Assembly (NCBI RefSeq): GCF_000002985.6
Contig: NC_003280.10
Location: forward strand, 10,784,501-10,848,500
Length of the DNA stretch: 64,000 nt
Direction: 5' to 3'
Source: Caenorhabditis elegans
Taxonomy: Eukaryota; Nematoda; Chromadorea; Rhabditida; Rhabditidae
The position numbers were made by a program, and so were the translations under genes. The notes beneath the pieces are model-generated. The model had not been told where the DNA came from. It worked only from the letters and a program-made list of their open reading frames with translations, and did not search any database. Numbering within the stretch: the stretch's first letter is position 1; each line of letters starts with the position of its first letter. Positions 63,001 through 64,000 of the stretch are shown here, piece after piece.

Positions 63001-63271
63001 GTGCACAATTTTAACGAATTCGATTTTCTCTTGCAATTTCTTTTCGCGTGGATCACCGACAATAAATTGCCGATAGGACAAATGTTGGGGCCGTCCATCT
63101 GATGCTAATGGCTCTCTGAATTTTTCGATTAAAAAAATGAATTGTGTGTATTTGTGACTCACGATTCCAAATAATCAAATGACGATGAATGATCTTCACT
63201 TGTCGATTCACTTGAGGTACTCAAATGGGGAAATTCTTTTGCAAGCGATGAGCAAAGCAAGTTTGATGACT
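60030..63271 (-). CDS. Myb/SANT-like and coiled-coil protein, 5' end beyond window
   Basis: Visible exons in transcript order are 63271-63163, 63115-62959, 62404-62226, 61915-61726, 61661-61438, 60891-60754, 60710-60594 and 60198-60030, all in phase, about 427 residues. The exon at 63271 begins with two bases of a split codon, so at least one more exon lies upstream, probably outside the window. The first part fits a Myb/SANT-like DNA-binding domain: EKIEFVKIVHKHKSSLFG, then SKEDSWKRVAAEVES, then KPWARLRDHDW. A Ser/Thr-rich middle and a basic KRSRIESEK patch follow. The last 85 residues form a charged coiled coil (KMEVEIRHTELLNEKLELEI). This order resembles Zeste-type regulators, so a DNA-binding nuclear role is inferred. 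Confidence 0.82.
61945..62160. repeat. CTCGACAC-family palindrome in the Myb/SANT-like gene
   Basis: The left arm TACTAGGTCTCGACACGATT (61952-61971) followed by GAAAAATCTAATTTTTAACT pairs with AGCTAAAAATTTTCAATCG and CGTCGAGACATGG (about 62108-62148). It occupies an intron. Confidence 0.7.
62680..62800. repeat. Short inverted repeat with GGCCCGACA arms
   Basis: CAGTTTTCAGCATGGCCCGACA (about 62682-62703) is mirrored by GTCGGGCCGTACTGAAAAG (about 62776-62794), with a GC-richer loop. It lies in an intron of the Myb/SANT-like gene. Confidence 0.6.
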
Positions 63272-64000
63272 CTGGAAAATGGTCAAAGTGCTATTTGAGC
63301 TTGAATTTCGTTTTTGATTACAACTTTCAAACAATTTAAATCAAAATAAATAGTTTTTAAGGGTTTTTTGTTGTTTTCATGGCCGAATACGATTTTTTTC
63401 TCGCAAAAAACACACAACAATTCATTGTAAAAAGTGTAAATTATGAAAATTTTTGAGTTTTTCAGTAGGCTTTTTTCGGATTTTTCACGGCCTCTCTCAA
63501 TTTCATTTATTTCAAAATTCCTCTTTTTCTCTCACACTCTCTCACGTGAGATTGAAAATTGAATAATATGTGTTTTTAAATTAAATTCGAAATATTGACG
63601 AAGAAACAACTTTGGTATAAATACTGATTTGTTAGGACTGATACCAAATGGTAATTTTCGGACATATTTGATCTCGTAGACAACGGCTCACTATTTCAGT
63701 GATCTTTAAAGTAATAAAAAATTCTTCAAAGTTTGGTACAGAGAAACTGAAGTAGTTACATTTGTAGAAACTTACATAACTTATAAACCTACCGTATTCC
63801 TATCGTACCCCATTACCGTATTTCCTCTATTAGTCTTGAATGCAAGACTAATTTTCAATTGACCCGTAGGGGTGCAAGACTAATAGAGTCCGCATGACTG
63901 ATTTTCGATTGGTCCGTAGGGATGCAATACTAATAGGGGTGCAAGACTAATAGAAGCTGCAAGACTAATAGAGGAAATACGGTATATTTTTGTCGTACAC
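63272..64000. other. Right-edge non-coding sequence with short repeats
   Basis: No exon recognised; probably an intron or upstream flank of the Myb/SANT-like gene. At 63795-63985 a cluster of GCAAGACTAATAG and GGTCCGTAGGGATGCAA words repeats several times, bounded by TACCGTATTTCCTCTATTAG and its complement CTAATAGAGGAAATACGGTA. This indicates another palindromic element, about 190 bases long. Confidence 0.6.

Overview
The window looks like nuclear DNA from a nematode, almost certainly Caenorhabditis elegans (chromosome II, around cosmids R06F6 and M106, from memory of these genes). The base composition is AT-rich. Introns are short with TTTCAG acceptors, and several acceptors lie directly before start codons, as expected for SL trans-splicing. 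Predicted proteins include CDL-1, VPS-11, SET-14, NPP-19, CEH-62, ECH-4 and MIX-1. I rebuilt gene models by hand from splice signals and reading-frame phase; every junction given closes in frame.

Layout. 1-3.4 kb, plus strand: cdl-1 (histone-mRNA stem-loop-binding protein) followed by a small secreted-protein gene with operon-like spacing. 3.9-14 kb, minus strand: npp-19 (nucleoporin), set-14 (SMYD-type SET/MYND protein) and vps-11 (HOPS/CORVET subunit) head to tail. 14-21 kb: a long gene-poor stretch upstream of the divergent homeobox gene ceh-62 (21.2-23.8 kb). 24.8-27.6 kb, plus strand: two small paralogous secreted precursors that look like neuropeptide-type prohormones. 28.7-35.4 kb, minus strand: the RIC1 homologue (Golgi Rab6 exchange factor subunit). 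36.5-37.8 kb, plus strand: ech-4 (acyl-CoA-binding domain fused to an enoyl-CoA isomerase/hydratase). 38.0-39.6 kb, minus strand: an acidic protein with a Tudor-like segment and a CxxC zinc-binding tail, sharing a 304-bp promoter with mix-1. 39.9-56.7 kb, plus strand: mix-1 (SMC2-class ATPase of condensin and the dosage compensation complex). Its introns are inflated by repeats and contain a complete KCTD8/12/16-like gene on the opposite strand. 57.1-59.1 kb, minus strand: a four-pass membrane protein with a polythreonine tail. 60.0 kb to past the right edge, minus strand: a Myb/SANT-like plus coiled-coil protein, incomplete at its 5' end.

Themes. mix-1, npp-19 and cdl-1 all serve chromosome or cell-cycle work, and consensus E2F-like sites lie upstream of cdl-1 and mix-1. 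vps-11 and the RIC1 homologue act in endosome, lysosome and Golgi traffic. Non-coding DNA is dominated by dispersed palindromic (MITE-like) families, a 123-bp minisatellite, one near-perfect 220-bp palindrome, a tRNA-derived SINE with apparent target-site duplication, a second tRNA-like sequence, and two long homopolymeric C/G tracts.

The least described features here are the two prohormone-like genes, the NPF-rich tail of VPS-11, the nested KCTD gene and the mix-1 intron repeats. I see no prokaryotic or viral system.
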